Shown: positions 33,281 through 41,772 of the stretch, in pieces
Position numbering within the stretch: the stretch's first letter is position 1
How the letters are laid out: each line of letters begins with the position of its first letter
Assembly: GCF_000470315.2 (NCBI RefSeq)
Contig: NZ_CBRF02000007.1
Span: 1-64,000 of the forward strand
DNA from: Psychromonas sp. SP041
GTDB taxonomy: Bacteria; Pseudomonadota; Gammaproteobacteria; Enterobacterales; Psychromonadaceae
Reading direction: 5' to 3'
DNA: 64,000 bases
The notes under the pieces: model-generated
Databases searched by the model: none
What the model saw: only the letters and a program-made list of their open reading frames with translations
What the model was told of the DNA's origin: nothing
Position numbers and translations under genes: made by a program

Positions 33281-33820
33281 ATGCTTAATCGTATTCATAA
33301 AGACCATAAAAATATCATGCAGTTGTTGCAGGTGATCGACAGCAATATTGTGTTATTAACACTAGATAAAGACGTCGATTACCAGCTGCTTAAATCTATC
33401 ACTGATTATCTTAAAAATTACTCCGATAAATACCATCATCCGATGGAAAATCTTATTTATGCTTATTATCTAAAATACCGAGTAGTGACGGATCAAGTGG
33501 CCAATCGTTTAGAGGATGATCATAAACAGTTAACAATATTAACAGCAGAATTAGATGACATGATTAATATGATTTTGTTGGATGCCATTATACCGAAAGA
33601 AGTCTTCATAGAAAAAATGGAAAATTTTGTTAGTAAACAAAAACAACATTTAAACTATGAAGAAACAGAAGTATTACCGGCGATTCAAAGCAGTTTAACG
33701 GAAGATGATTGGGCACACTTGATGTTACAATGGCAGCATAAAGAATACGTTGATCCATTGTTTGGTGAGAGTATTAGTGATCAATTTAAAGCACTAGCCT
33801 TACACATTAAAGTTAGTTAA
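33281..33820 (+). CDS. hemerythrin HHE-domain protein
   Basis: 179 residues from the ATG at 33281, with GGGA upstream. This is a four-helix hemerythrin-like cation-binding domain. Candidate iron ligands are seen in order: HKDHKN (residues 5-8), DKYHHPMENL (about 53-59), LEDDHKQL (about 81-87) and KQKQHLNYEETEVLP (about 129-137). Family members bind a di-iron centre and sense or handle oxygen, nitric oxide or iron. The C-terminal ~40 residues extend past the bundle (QWQHKEYVDPLFG...). It is cytoplasmic and encoded by a single gene. Confidence 0.88.
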   Translation: MLNRIHKDHKNIMQLLQVIDSNIVLLTLDKDVDYQLLKSITDYLKNYSDKYHHPMENLIYAYYLKYRVVTDQVANRLEDDHKQLTILTAELDDMINMILLDAIIPKEVFIEKMENFVSKQKQHLNYEETEVLPAIQSSLTEDDWAHLMLQWQHKEYVDPLFGESISDQFKALALHIKVS

Positions 33821-34228
33821 TACACTAAAAAAACGATGCTGTTGTCTTACAATGGCATTGTATTTAATTGAGGTGATGGGGTGTTTTTTTAGTTGATGAC
33901 ACCGAGCCTTTTTATTTAACAATAACAGCATAATAAAGCTTTTCTTATTTTAAAAAACTGTCACTATGCGATCTCACACCTTTCGAGATATCAAGAGTAG
34001 TTAACGCAATAAAATAATTGTTTAACGTTAATTATTTCCCATCAAAGATTCCAGTGTTTATTAGCCTAAATTGAACCTTTTATCTTTTTAGACTGAGCAT
34101 GACTTCTACCAATACGGTTAATAACAAAGCCAATTTATATCTCATTTTTTATTAAGTAGATTGTTATTAATTAAGCTTTATTAATTAGCTAGATTATTCT
34201 TAATTAGATCATTAAAAAGGGCTGCACT
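33821..34228. other. gene-free stretch
   Basis: I see no gene, clear terminator or repeat in this AT-rich gap. Confidence 0.4.
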
Positions 34229-34903
34229 TTGCTAGCGTTAAAAAATGTTTGTGAGTTTACTGGCAATAACTCAAATGATGATTCCTTGTTTGCACTTATC
34301 GCCGAAGGTATTGATAAGCGTGGGTACAGTATTATGCCAACGGCGTTACCTGAAGCATTAACACATTCTTTATTTACGCATCAACAATTGATGGAAGCTC
34401 ATAAATTTAAAAGTGCAGGTATTGGCAGAGGTAAGGAATATTTACAAAATGAATTCGTTCGAACTGATGCTATTAGTTGGATAACCGGGGAAAGCCAAGC
34501 AGGACAAGATTGGTTAACTTGGGTAGCAGGATTACAGACTTATTTAAATCGACGTTTATTTTTAGGCTTATTTTCATTTGAAAGTCACTTTGCTCATTAT
34601 AGCCCTGGTGACTATTACAAACGTCATTATGATGCTTTTAAAGGCGAGTCTAATCGGGTGTTATCTGTGGTTGTTTATTTTAATAGTCATTGGTTACCTA
34701 GTGATGCCGGAGAGTTGGTGTTATATAAAAGTGATCATGATAAAGAAGGCGTTAAAGTGGTGCCGTTAATGGGCACTATCGTGACATTTTTAAGTGAAGA
34801 GTTTCCACATGAAGTATTAGCAGCAAACCGAGATCGTTATTCGATAGCGGGGTGGTTTCGTGTTAATACGTCGGTCACTGATCGCGTTGATCCACCACGC
34901 TAA
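34229..34903 (+). CDS. 2OG-Fe(II) oxygenase (SM-20/prolyl 4-hydroxylase-like)
   Basis: 224 residues starting at a TTG (34229) with AAAGG eight bases upstream; the first in-frame ATG comes 35 codons later, inside conserved sequence. The double-stranded beta-helix iron site is visible as RHYDAF (His-x-Asp, about 131-133) and EFPHEVL (distal His), with DRYSIAGWFRVN supplying the Arg that binds 2-oxoglutarate. The family hydroxylates proteins or small molecules; the substrate is unknown. A single gene in the same direction as its neighbours but with large gaps. Confidence 0.85.
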   Translation: MLALKNVCEFTGNNSNDDSLFALIAEGIDKRGYSIMPTALPEALTHSLFTHQQLMEAHKFKSAGIGRGKEYLQNEFVRTDAISWITGESQAGQDWLTWVAGLQTYLNRRLFLGLFSFESHFAHYSPGDYYKRHYDAFKGESNRVLSVVVYFNSHWLPSDAGELVLYKSDHDKEGVKVVPLMGTIVTFLSEEFPHEVLAANRDRYSIAGWFRVNTSVTDRVDPPR

Positions 34904-35132
34904 CTTTTATTATGTCGCGCCGTTACTCATAACATTACTTCTCATCGATATTTAGCATTTTAAGTGACTTAAGGTACTGTTTTATTTGTGTTTTTGTCGT
35001 TATATTCTGAATCTAAGTTATTCTATTACGCCAGTTTGTCTAAATAAGTGGTGTTAATGACACTATCAATACTAATGACATTAAGACAATAATTGAAAAT
35101 AAAAAGACTAAAGAAAGAGGTGACCACTTATT

Positions 35133-35195
35133 ATGACTCAATTCATGCATCGGTTAATCATACTTTTAGAAGCTCTATTTTTTAAATCGGTATAA
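35133..35195 (+). CDS. possible 20-residue small protein
   Basis: An ATG frame encoding MTQFMHRLIILLEALFFKSV, preceded by AGAGGTG ten bases upstream, in the gap 34904-35375. The peptide is hydrophobic and could span a membrane. There is no comparative support and it may be chance. Nothing else is seen in the gap. Confidence 0.2.
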   Translation: MTQFMHRLIILLEALFFKSV

Positions 35196-35375
35196 AAAAT
35201 AAACAAAACATTGATGATTTACTTATTTATTCATCTAATGCCTGTCATTACTGGCTTTTCGATAAAAGCCTCTCTACAATTCGCGCCAATTTCTGTCCTT
35301 ATTGATCCGCTTTGTTAGCTATTACCAAGGCTTTCACGATTTGAGCAATGATCAATAATCATAAGTAGGTAATTC

Positions 35376-36464
35376 ATGACTAATATATCGACCCTATCTA
35401 AAAAACGCATTCGCCATGCAAAAGGCCCCTTTGCGATGACCGTTGTTTATAGTTTTACCGGTGCATCTATCTTGGCATCAATTATCTTTTCATTATTACT
35501 CTTTTTATCAATTGATAATGGATTTTGGATGCAATTTTTATTTGGCTCATTGGCAGTGATATTCGAGCTAGGAAAATTTTTTGCTTGGTATGAATTTGGG
35601 GAGCGTTTAGCAAGGCGCAATATTAGCGCTGCATTTTCAGCGTTTATTTTTTACAGTGTGTTAGCCATTATTTCTATTGGTGGCAGTATCGGTGGCATTA
35701 ATAGTGCAACTAATACTGCCCAGAGTCACCTTGATGTGCAAAATAATAAAAAAGCTGCATTCGACTTTCAAATAGCTGCCATTGATAAACAGATCGCACT
35801 TAATAATGTTGCCGCAGAAAAGTATATTGAGTTGAATCGTATCGTTACGGGTGTTGCACGTATTCAAAAAGAGAATACTCAATTACGTGAACAACAGTTA
35901 GCGCTGGCTATTGAACGTGATAAACAACCCGTTGCAAGCCAAGGTTCTGTATTAGGGTTAATCGGTAGCGTTGCGACAGCACTGAATATAGAGAATAAAA
36001 CAGCACAACTATCATTAGTGATTTTTCTGTCGGTTTTATTAGATTTATTTGCCGCTTTCTTCGTTGGATTAATTGGTGAAGAGTTGCGCTTCTCTCGTAC
36101 TTTAAAACTACAACAAGCAGATCAAGAGAAAGCATCGTTAAGTGAGCAAACTAATCTTGAACTTTATAATAAGCAACATGAACAGCAAGTAGCGGTAATA
36201 TCTCGAAGTGAAGATTTATTACAACAAGCTATTTCATTACTCAGCAATGGCACGGTACGTTGCTCAAAGAAAGCATTATCAGACAAGTTAGCTTTAAATG
36301 CTGAAGACACGGATCACCTATTTACTACTCTATTGGTGCAGGGGTTCATTAGGCAAAAAGCGAATTGTCACTTTGTGTGGGAAGGTCAATCGTTGCCAAA
36401 CATGAACAAAAAAAAGAGTGCTGAAATTAAAGCAACGGCATTGGACGTCGAACAAGCTGCTTAA
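35376..36464 (+). CDS. unrecognised membrane protein with coiled coil and C-terminal wHTH-like domain
   Basis: 362 residues; the family is not recognised. There are three hydrophobic segments in the first ~110 residues (about 22-46, 50-70, 82-108), then a charged helical region (about 115-190) rich in Gln/Asn/Lys consistent with coiled coil, a fourth membrane segment (about 205-233), and a cytoplasmic tail. The tail contains LLSNGTVRCSKKALSDKLALNAEDTDHLFTTLLVQGFIRQ (about 292-330), which has the look of a winged helix. The layout resembles membrane proteins carried on plasmids and phages that link DNA to the membrane. TAGGT lies upstream of the ATG. Confidence 0.65.
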   Translation: MTNISTLSKKRIRHAKGPFAMTVVYSFTGASILASIIFSLLLFLSIDNGFWMQFLFGSLAVIFELGKFFAWYEFGERLARRNISAAFSAFIFYSVLAIISIGGSIGGINSATNTAQSHLDVQNNKKAAFDFQIAAIDKQIALNNVAAEKYIELNRIVTGVARIQKENTQLREQQLALAIERDKQPVASQGSVLGLIGSVATALNIENKTAQLSLVIFLSVLLDLFAAFFVGLIGEELRFSRTLKLQQADQEKASLSEQTNLELYNKQHEQQVAVISRSEDLLQQAISLLSNGTVRCSKKALSDKLALNAEDTDHLFTTLLVQGFIRQKANCHFVWEGQSLPNMNKKKSAEIKATALDVEQAA

Positions 36465-36605
36465 TAAATAGAACTGTTTAGCTACTTATCCATTAATCAG
36501 TTAATTAATTAGATTAATATCACCGTTATATTTATCCATTTAATCTGTATTGATTTTAGTGAGCAGTAATAATTGAATACGATAGTTGCTGCTGAATAGT
36601 AATGT

Positions 36606-36639
36606 ATGAGCCTGTCTGTATTTATTAGGGCAGGCTCAT
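36606..36639 (+). terminator. hairpin in gap 36465-36822
   Basis: ATGAGCCTG (36606-36614) pairs perfectly with CAGGCTCAT (36631-36639), 140 bp after the membrane-protein gene. No T-run follows, so a terminator role is uncertain. Nothing else is seen in the 358-bp gap. Confidence 0.3.
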
Positions 36640-36822
36640 GCGTATTATAATAATAAAGGTTGTGACTCTTTTGCTAGGGCAGCTTATTTTATTAATGTGA
36701 AGGACTGATTTTTAAAACAGGCTATGAGTAAAAGTGATATTTACAAAAACAGCTAGCGCTATTTATCAATATCACTTTCCACTTTATTTGGGTTTGCTTA
36801 ATAGGCTTAATTAGCTCAATGC

Positions 36823-37470
36823 TTATAGTTTTTGTAAGGCATCGATAATATCTGAAGGCTCTGAACGAGTACGGTAATCAACATCTACAAAACGCCATGT
36901 GACTTCGCCTGCTTGGTTCAATACAAAAGTAGCAGGAATTGGCATGATGTTCGCGTTACCATTGTTGATGGTTTCTATATCCAGTTTACGATCGACTTTC
37001 ATGTGTTCTAATACAAACTCTGGTACTTCCCATGCAACGCCAAATTCTGCAGCTACTTTTGCATCTTGATCAGATAGAACCGTAAACTCCATTTCGCTTA
37101 TTTCATTTTTTGATAATGAATCATCAGGCACTTCTGGACTAATAGCGACTAATTCAGCTCCTAGCTCATGTATATCAGCTAATCGTGCTTGCAGTGCTCG
37201 AAGTTGTAGATTGCAATAAGGGCACCAGCTACCGCGATAAAAGGTCACAACAACGGGGCCTTTTGTTAGTAAATCAGAGAGAGATGTTGATTTTCCTTGT
37301 TGATTTGGTAGTTCAAAGCGAGGCGCTGCTTGGCCAAGTTTAAGTGCGCTGTTACCTTCCTTAAAAGCTTTTGCTTGAGCAATAACATCATCGATACCTT
37401 TCATGAAATCAGGGTTAGCTTGTCGACCAGCTGCAATTTTAGCGTCGGTTTGTTGTTTTAATGTGGTCAT
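36823..37470 (-). CDS. peroxiredoxin-like AhpC/TSA-family protein
   Basis: 215 residues. A thioredoxin fold with the peroxiredoxin-like block VVVTFYRGSWCPYCNLQLRALQ; the CPYC pair (about 82-85) would be the redox centre, unlike classic peroxiredoxins with a single Cys in PxxxTxxC. A helical N-terminal extension (about 1-40) precedes the LGQAAPRFELPNQQGK start of the fold. MPIPATFVLNQAGEVTWRFVDVDYRTR is the cis-Pro region. Cytoplasmic, probably a thiol oxidoreductase or peroxidase. AGGAG lies upstream of the ATG. Single gene. Confidence 0.88.
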   Translation of the reverse strand: MTTLKQQTDAKIAAGRQANPDFMKGIDDVIAQAKAFKEGNSALKLGQAAPRFELPNQQGKSTSLSDLLTKGPVVVTFYRGSWCPYCNLQLRALQARLADIHELGAELVAISPEVPDDSLSKNEISEMEFTVLSDQDAKVAAEFGVAWEVPEFVLEHMKVDRKLDIETINNGNANIMPIPATFVLNQAGEVTWRFVDVDYRTRSEPSDIIDALQKL

Positions 37471-37699
37471 GCGGTGCTCCTAATGTGTTAACGGAAAGAA
37501 TGCTTATTTTTATCTACAAAAACTAATGGTGAGCTCATATAAAAACAAGTTTACCAACGTATCAATAAGCTATTAAAAACGCAATCTCACAGCACTTTTT
37601 TATTATTAGCTTATTGTTTAACTGTTGTTTCATTAGTGGTTTACGAACATCAAAATAGGGCAGGATAGGGTCGTGGAAGATTTTTTTGAAAATAGTTAT

Positions 37700-37736
37700 A
37701 AACTTGAAAGCCAAATAGCTTAAGGCTTTCAAGTTT
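37700..37736 (-). terminator. hairpin terminator of the DMT gene
   Basis: AAACTTGAAAGCC (37700-37712) and GGCTTTCAAGTTT (37724-37736) form a perfect 13-bp stem, 18 bp beyond the stop codon of the transporter gene on the minus strand. Confidence 0.65.
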
Positions 37737-37754
37737 ATGTTATCGCTAATGTTG

Positions 37755-38633
37755 CTAATGTTTAAACATCTTTCTTATTTGCGACCATCGGCTGATCAAC
37801 ATCGCCATAAAGATTAAACAACAGCCAAATACTTGCCCTAAACTCATCACTTCACCAAACCAGAATACTGCAAAAATAGCGGCCCATACCGGTTCTAAAT
37901 TCATAATGACAGCGGCATGGCTGACAGGCGTTAAACTCATTGCATACATTTGTAATAAGTAACGTAAGCTTGTTGCGAGTAACGCGCTTGCTAAGAACCA
38001 GCCAAAAATATTTGGGCTAATACTGGTCGGTAATGATTCGGTTAATAACGACACAATTAAAAGCAACACGCCCGCGGTGGTTAATTGAACACTGGTTAAT
38101 ACTAATGCATGCACTCGTAGTAAAAATCGTGATAATAGATTAAGTTGAAAAGCAACAGCAATAGCCGTCCCTAAAAAGTACAGATGTGAAATTTCAAAAT
38201 TTAATCCATTACTGAGCGCTAAAAATCCTAACCCGATAATCGCAAAAGGGAGTGCAACCCAAATGCTAGTAGCGGGTCTATCTCCAAACATGAAGCGCCC
38301 AATAATGGGGACAAATACGACACCCATACAGGTAATGAAAGCCCCAACACCGACATTGCTGCTTTGATAAAGTCCCATGATCCAGCAAAGCATCGCTAGT
38401 CCCATCACTGCACCGATTAACATAACCGGTTTAATCTCTTGCCATTTCACACCGCGAAAATACCGGTGACCGATCAACAGTAAAACAAGACCACCGACTA
38501 GAAAACGCATTGAGATAAAAAATAAAGGCGTCATTCCCATTAAGGCTTCTTTTGAAAAGATCCAGCCTGCGCCTGCTAATATGGTGACTAACACTAAAAT
38601 GAGTTCTGCTTTAAAGGCAAATTTTTGTTGCAA
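37755..38633 (-). CDS. EamA/DMT-family transporter
   Basis: 292 residues with ten hydrophobic segments in two EamA repeats (ILVLVTILAGAGWIFSKEALMGM...; YLFLGTAIAVAF and VSHAAVIMNLEPVWAAIFAVFWFGEVMSLGQVFGCCLIF). The start is a TTG at 38633 with AAGGA seven bases upstream; the next in-frame ATG would remove the first helix. Inner-membrane exporter of unknown substrate. It is followed by a strong hairpin, and preceded by a 420-bp gap that contains a large stem-loop (38845-38904). Confidence 0.87.
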   Translation of the reverse strand: MQQKFAFKAELILVLVTILAGAGWIFSKEALMGMTPLFFISMRFLVGGLVLLLIGHRYFRGVKWQEIKPVMLIGAVMGLAMLCWIMGLYQSSNVGVGAFITCMGVVFVPIIGRFMFGDRPATSIWVALPFAIIGLGFLALSNGLNFEISHLYFLGTAIAVAFQLNLLSRFLLRVHALVLTSVQLTTAGVLLLIVSLLTESLPTSISPNIFGWFLASALLATSLRYLLQMYAMSLTPVSHAAVIMNLEPVWAAIFAVFWFGEVMSLGQVFGCCLIFMAMLISRWSQIRKMFKH

Positions 38634-38844
38634 AATATGTCCTTACTTATGTGTGTCATAAGAAGTATTTGAGTTTGATAGAAGAGTGACAGTAAACTAT
38701 TTTTAATGATTACATTAGCTATAAATAAAACATTGTTTCATTTTGTGGTTGGCTGCACACTGAAAAATAAAGTCTGAATTTTTACTTGAACAACAATACG
38801 TTAAGTATACTTTTTATAGACAGGAAACTTTCAATAAATAAGTA

Positions 38845-38904
38845 TTCCCATATTAGTTATCTCTTTAGGTGTTGATTACGTTAAAGTGATAACCAATATG
38901 GGAA
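38845..38904. repeat. 60-bp stem-loop with 17-bp arms, in gap 38634-39053
   Basis: TTCCCATATTAGTTATC (38845-38861) and GATAACCAATATGGGAA (38888-38904) are complementary except at one position, with a 26-base loop. It lies between a DMT gene and a LysE gene on the same strand. It could be a terminator, an operator pair or a small mobile repeat. No gene is in this gap. Confidence 0.55.
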
Positions 38905-39053
38905 CGAGTCTTACTTCTTATTACTTAGTTATTGTTATTCATTTCTTATTATTTAACTTTTGTCTATTTAACTATTATCGATTCAACGATGATTAACTTA
39001 ACTATTGCTAACTTAATTTTACTGAGACATGATTGTTCAGCTTAAATTTTTAA

Positions 39054-39683
39054 TTAATCTTCCATCAATAATTTAACGGCGAGTCCAATCAATACTACGC
39101 CCGTTAAACGTTCCATCATCAATTGTGTTTTACCGCCATCAAAACGTTTTTGTGCGGTAACAATCATACGGCTGATAAAAGCTTGCCAGCACAGTGCAAT
39201 AACAAAGTGGATAGCTGCCATTAATAATGATTGCATGAATGCAGAATATTCAGGATTAATGAACTGAGGTAAAAAGGCTAAATAGAAAATAGCTGTTTTA
39301 GGATTTAAGGCATTTGAAAGCAAGCCTTCTCTAAAGCTTTTAGTCGCTTTAAAGCTTCCATTCACGTTAATCGTTTCTGGATCTTTTGCTGTTGCTGAAA
39401 AGCTGTGTCTAAGACCTTGTACCCCTAAATATAATATATACAGAGCACCAATCATTTTCACGCCTTGGAACAGTTGCGGTGATTGTGATAACAATAATGA
39501 GATACCAACAGCAGATAATGCCGCGTGAAAAAACAGACCACTACAAATACCGATGTTAGTGACAAAACCATCTTTTTCACCACCTCGGGTGGTATTTCGA
39601 ATCACTAATGCCGTGTCTAAACCTGGGGTAATAGTTAAAATAATGATTGCAATTAAAAACGCTTCGATATGTAAAATAGGCAT
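39054..39683 (-). CDS. LysE/RhtB-family amino acid exporter
   Basis: 209 residues with six hydrophobic segments. The N-terminal motif ILTITPGLDTALVIRNTTRGGEKDGFVTNIGICSGL is the LysE/RhtB signature (TPGPxxxxxxxxxxxxGxxxGxxxxxG), here with Leu for the second Pro. LLSNALNPKTAIFYLAFLPQFI is the conserved loop after helix 3. An inner-membrane exporter, probably of an amino acid or homoserine lactone-like compound. It overlaps the upstream DUF3087 gene by TAATG, indicating translational coupling. Confidence 0.9.
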   Translation of the reverse strand: MPILHIEAFLIAIIILTITPGLDTALVIRNTTRGGEKDGFVTNIGICSGLFFHAALSAVGISLLLSQSPQLFQGVKMIGALYILYLGVQGLRHSFSATAKDPETINVNGSFKATKSFREGLLSNALNPKTAIFYLAFLPQFINPEYSAFMQSLLMAAIHFVIALCWQAFISRMIVTAQKRFDGGKTQLMMERLTGVVLIGLAVKLLMED

Positions 39684-40189
39684 TAGTAGCTCGCTAATTG
39701 TGATGGGTTATAAAGAGTGGCATCTAGCGTTACATTATGTGTTTCTGCTAGTTCGTGTAGTTTATTTTCAAGATGTGTCAGGTGATTAATGGTTAATGTG
39801 TTGTTATCTAATTGCCATAGTTGGCGAGAACCGCAGTAACTGAAATGTAAAATGTGCATGGCAACGTGATCGCCTCGTTGCGCTGCTGATTCTATTTTTT
39901 TCATACGACGGTTAATTTTATTTAACGCTTGTTTTAAGTCCCATACGTAACTGACTTCGTAGAAAAAAGGATGTTTTCTAAGTTTGGATAACATAATGAA
40001 AACCGAGACGGCGGTTATTGCGACACCTAACAAGTTCCAGTGGAAATGGCTTCCTGTCGGAGAAGGGATTAATAAGATAAGTAGCTGGCTTATGGCTAAA
40101 CTGCCGATGCTTAATACTCCAATGCAAGCAAAGATAACTTTATTTAAACGTTTACGATAACGCTCTGGATCGATTTCAATAAGTTGCAT
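39683..40189 (-). CDS. DUF3087-family membrane protein
   Basis: 168 residues from the ATG at 40189, with AAGGAC upstream; a start at 40228 is less likely. The sequence (MQLIEIDPERYRKRLNKVIF...) matches my memory of DUF3087 proteins of marine gammaproteobacteria. It has two membrane helices (about 18-40 and 49-68) with a cytoplasmic helical C-terminal domain containing KQALNKINRRMKKIESAA and HILHFSYCGSRQLWQLDNNTLT. Function unknown. It is co-translated with the LysE-type exporter downstream. Confidence 0.78.
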   Translation of the reverse strand: MQLIEIDPERYRKRLNKVIFACIGVLSIGSLAISQLLILLIPSPTGSHFHWNLLGVAITAVSVFIMLSKLRKHPFFYEVSYVWDLKQALNKINRRMKKIESAAQRGDHVAMHILHFSYCGSRQLWQLDNNTLTINHLTHLENKLHELAETHNVTLDATLYNPSQLASY

Positions 40190-40320
40190 GGGCGTGATGT
40201 AGTCCTTTATAAAACGAAGAGTAAACATTTATAACTCAATAAAGTGATAACTTAAATAGATTCCTGAATTAAATTATTTGCTTAATGAATTAAATTGGAT
40301 TGGTTTATCAATAAATTGCA

Positions 40321-40343
40321 CTGCTCTTTAGTGTAAAGAGCAG
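40321..40343 (-). terminator. hairpin downstream of the ruvX operon
   Basis: CTGCTCTTTA and TAAAGAGCAG form a perfect 10-bp stem around a 3-base loop, about 100 bp past the ruvX stop on the minus strand. There is no T-run, so its strength is uncertain. Confidence 0.4.
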
Positions 40344-40441
40344 ATGAAAAAGTACTAGAAAATAAGTAGTTGAAATGAAGGTGTTTGAAAGACAGAAAAT
40401 TGTTGTTGGATTTTTATTATTGTCGGCATTGTGGTTGAGGA

Positions 40442-40903
40442 CTAATAATAGTTTTCCATCCAACCTTCTAATATTAGCGCGGCAGAAACACTGTCTACTT
40501 TACCTTTTTCTAATGCTTTATAGCCGCCACGTTCAAAGATAAATTCTTTAGCGCTTGCGGTCGTTAAACGTTCATCTTGAAAAACTGTTTTAACACCAAA
40601 ACGCCCGGTTAAACGATTGCCAAACTTTTTAGCGCGTTGGGTAATCGGTTGTTCTGTGCCGTCCATATTAAGTGGTAAGCCGACAACAATTAAATCAGGT
40701 TTCCATTCTTTAATAACCGCTTCAACGGTATCCCAGTTTGGAATACCATCATTAGCTTTAATCGCTGCAATGGGTTGTGCTGTTGCAGTGATCATTTGTC
40801 CTGTCGCTACACCGATACTTTTGGTGCCAAAATCAAAACCTAGTAAGGTATTAGGGGCCTTAATTGGCGTTGATGATGCTGTATTAGTTGTTTCTACTGT
40901 CAT
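40442..40903 (-). CDS. ruvX: RuvX/YqgF Holliday-junction resolvase-like protein (pre-16S rRNA nuclease)
   Basis: 153 residues. An RNase H-like fold: [16 protein letters not shown] carries the first catalytic Asp, [25 protein letters not shown] the second conserved block, [12 protein letters not shown] the Glu/Asp region, and [15 protein letters not shown] the C-terminal Asp. YqgF processes 16S rRNA ends. A ~17-residue polar N-terminal extension is present. Its start codon overlaps the yqgE stop (TAATG), and it is the last gene of rsmE-gshB-yqgE-ruvX, the same order as in E. coli. Confidence 0.95.
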   Translation of the reverse strand: MTVETTNTASSTPIKAPNTLLGFDFGTKSIGVATGQMITATAQPIAAIKANDGIPNWDTVEAVIKEWKPDLIVVGLPLNMDGTEQPITQRAKKFGNRLTGRFGVKTVFQDERLTTASAKEFIFERGGYKALEKGKVDSVSAALILEGWMENYY

Positions 40904-41592
40904 TATGCGTGGCCTACTTCGCTACTTAATTGTGATGGGTCTACACCGAGTTGTTGTAAAGATGAGTTCCAACGTTTGCTGACGGGGGTATTAAACATGA
41001 TGTCCATCTCACATTGTACCGTTAACCATTGGTTGTTGCTGATTTCTTCTTCTAACTGGCCTGAATCCCAACTTGAGTAACCTAACGCAACCATGTATTT
41101 CTCTGGTTGTGTTTCTGTACCTAATGAAGAAAGGATTAAATTGGAATTAGACATCATTAACTGTTCATTCAAAAGGGTACTTTGAGAGTCATCTTCTATC
41201 GGGCTATGTAATACAAAACCTCTGTCCATATCCAATGGTCCACCTAAAAATACAGGTTCTGTGATTGGGGGCATTGGTTCATGGCTGATACTTTCGGCAC
41301 TTTTTAATAGTTCTTGAATGGTCAGTTTAACAGGATAATTAATAATAAAACCCATTGCACCTTGTTCATCATGCTCACATAAATAGACCACTGAATTTTT
41401 AAAATACGGGTCTGTTAATGAAGGCATTGCAATTAAAAAATGGTTTTTTAATGAATTGACCATTTCCGCTTCTGAAGGAGATTCAGGTGGAGTATGTTCA
41501 GAGGATGTATGTTCGGTACTGGATTGAACTTCTGAGTGTTCAGTACTAATGTCAGAATCAGCAAAGGGTGTTTTAGTTTTATCTATTGTCAT
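40903..41592 (-). CDS. yqgE: YqgE/AlgH-family protein with S/T/E/H-rich N-terminal tail
   Basis: 229 residues from the ATG at 41592, which has GGAG seven bases upstream; the ATG at 41604 overlaps that site. The conserved domain begins near residue 47 ([38 protein letters not shown]), where E. coli YqgE starts. The preceding 46 residues are a disordered tail with repeated S-T/S-E-H words and no counterpart that I recall. No ribosome site precedes the internal Met at the domain start, which supports translation of the tail. The domain function is uncertain. A strong hairpin lies just upstream (41609-41663). Confidence 0.92.
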   Translation of the reverse strand: MTIDKTKTPFADSDISTEHSEVQSSTEHTSSEHTPPESPSEAEMVNSLKNHFLIAMPSLTDPYFKNSVVYLCEHDEQGAMGFIINYPVKLTIQELLKSAESISHEPMPPITEPVFLGGPLDMDRGFVLHSPIEDDSQSTLLNEQLMMSNSNLILSSLGTETQPEKYMVALGYSSWDSGQLEEEISNNQWLTVQCEMDIMFNTPVSKRWNSSLQQLGVDPSQLSSEVGHA

Positions 41593-41608
41593 GTGCTTCT
41601 CCATTAGT

Positions 41609-41663
41609 ATTGAGTTTATTACCTGCTTGTATCGCTTAGTTCAGGCTTGGTAATAAACTCAAT
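41609..41663 (-). promoter_or_regulatory. 15-bp stem-loop just before the yqgE ribosome site
   Basis: ATTGAGTTTATTACC (41609-41623) is the exact reverse complement of 41649-41663, with a 25-base loop. On the yqgE mRNA the stem ends 6 bases before the GGAG ribosome site. It could control yqgE translation, partly terminate transcription from gshB, or be a processing site. Confidence 0.55.
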
Positions 41664-41772
41664 GATTTATATCCAGTGCTATTATGTATCCAAAGTTATC
41701 TGTTTCTAGCATTCGACTGTAGTGCGTTAATTATAGTGTAGCCTTTAATGAATGCTAAAGAGTCTTAAAGGC

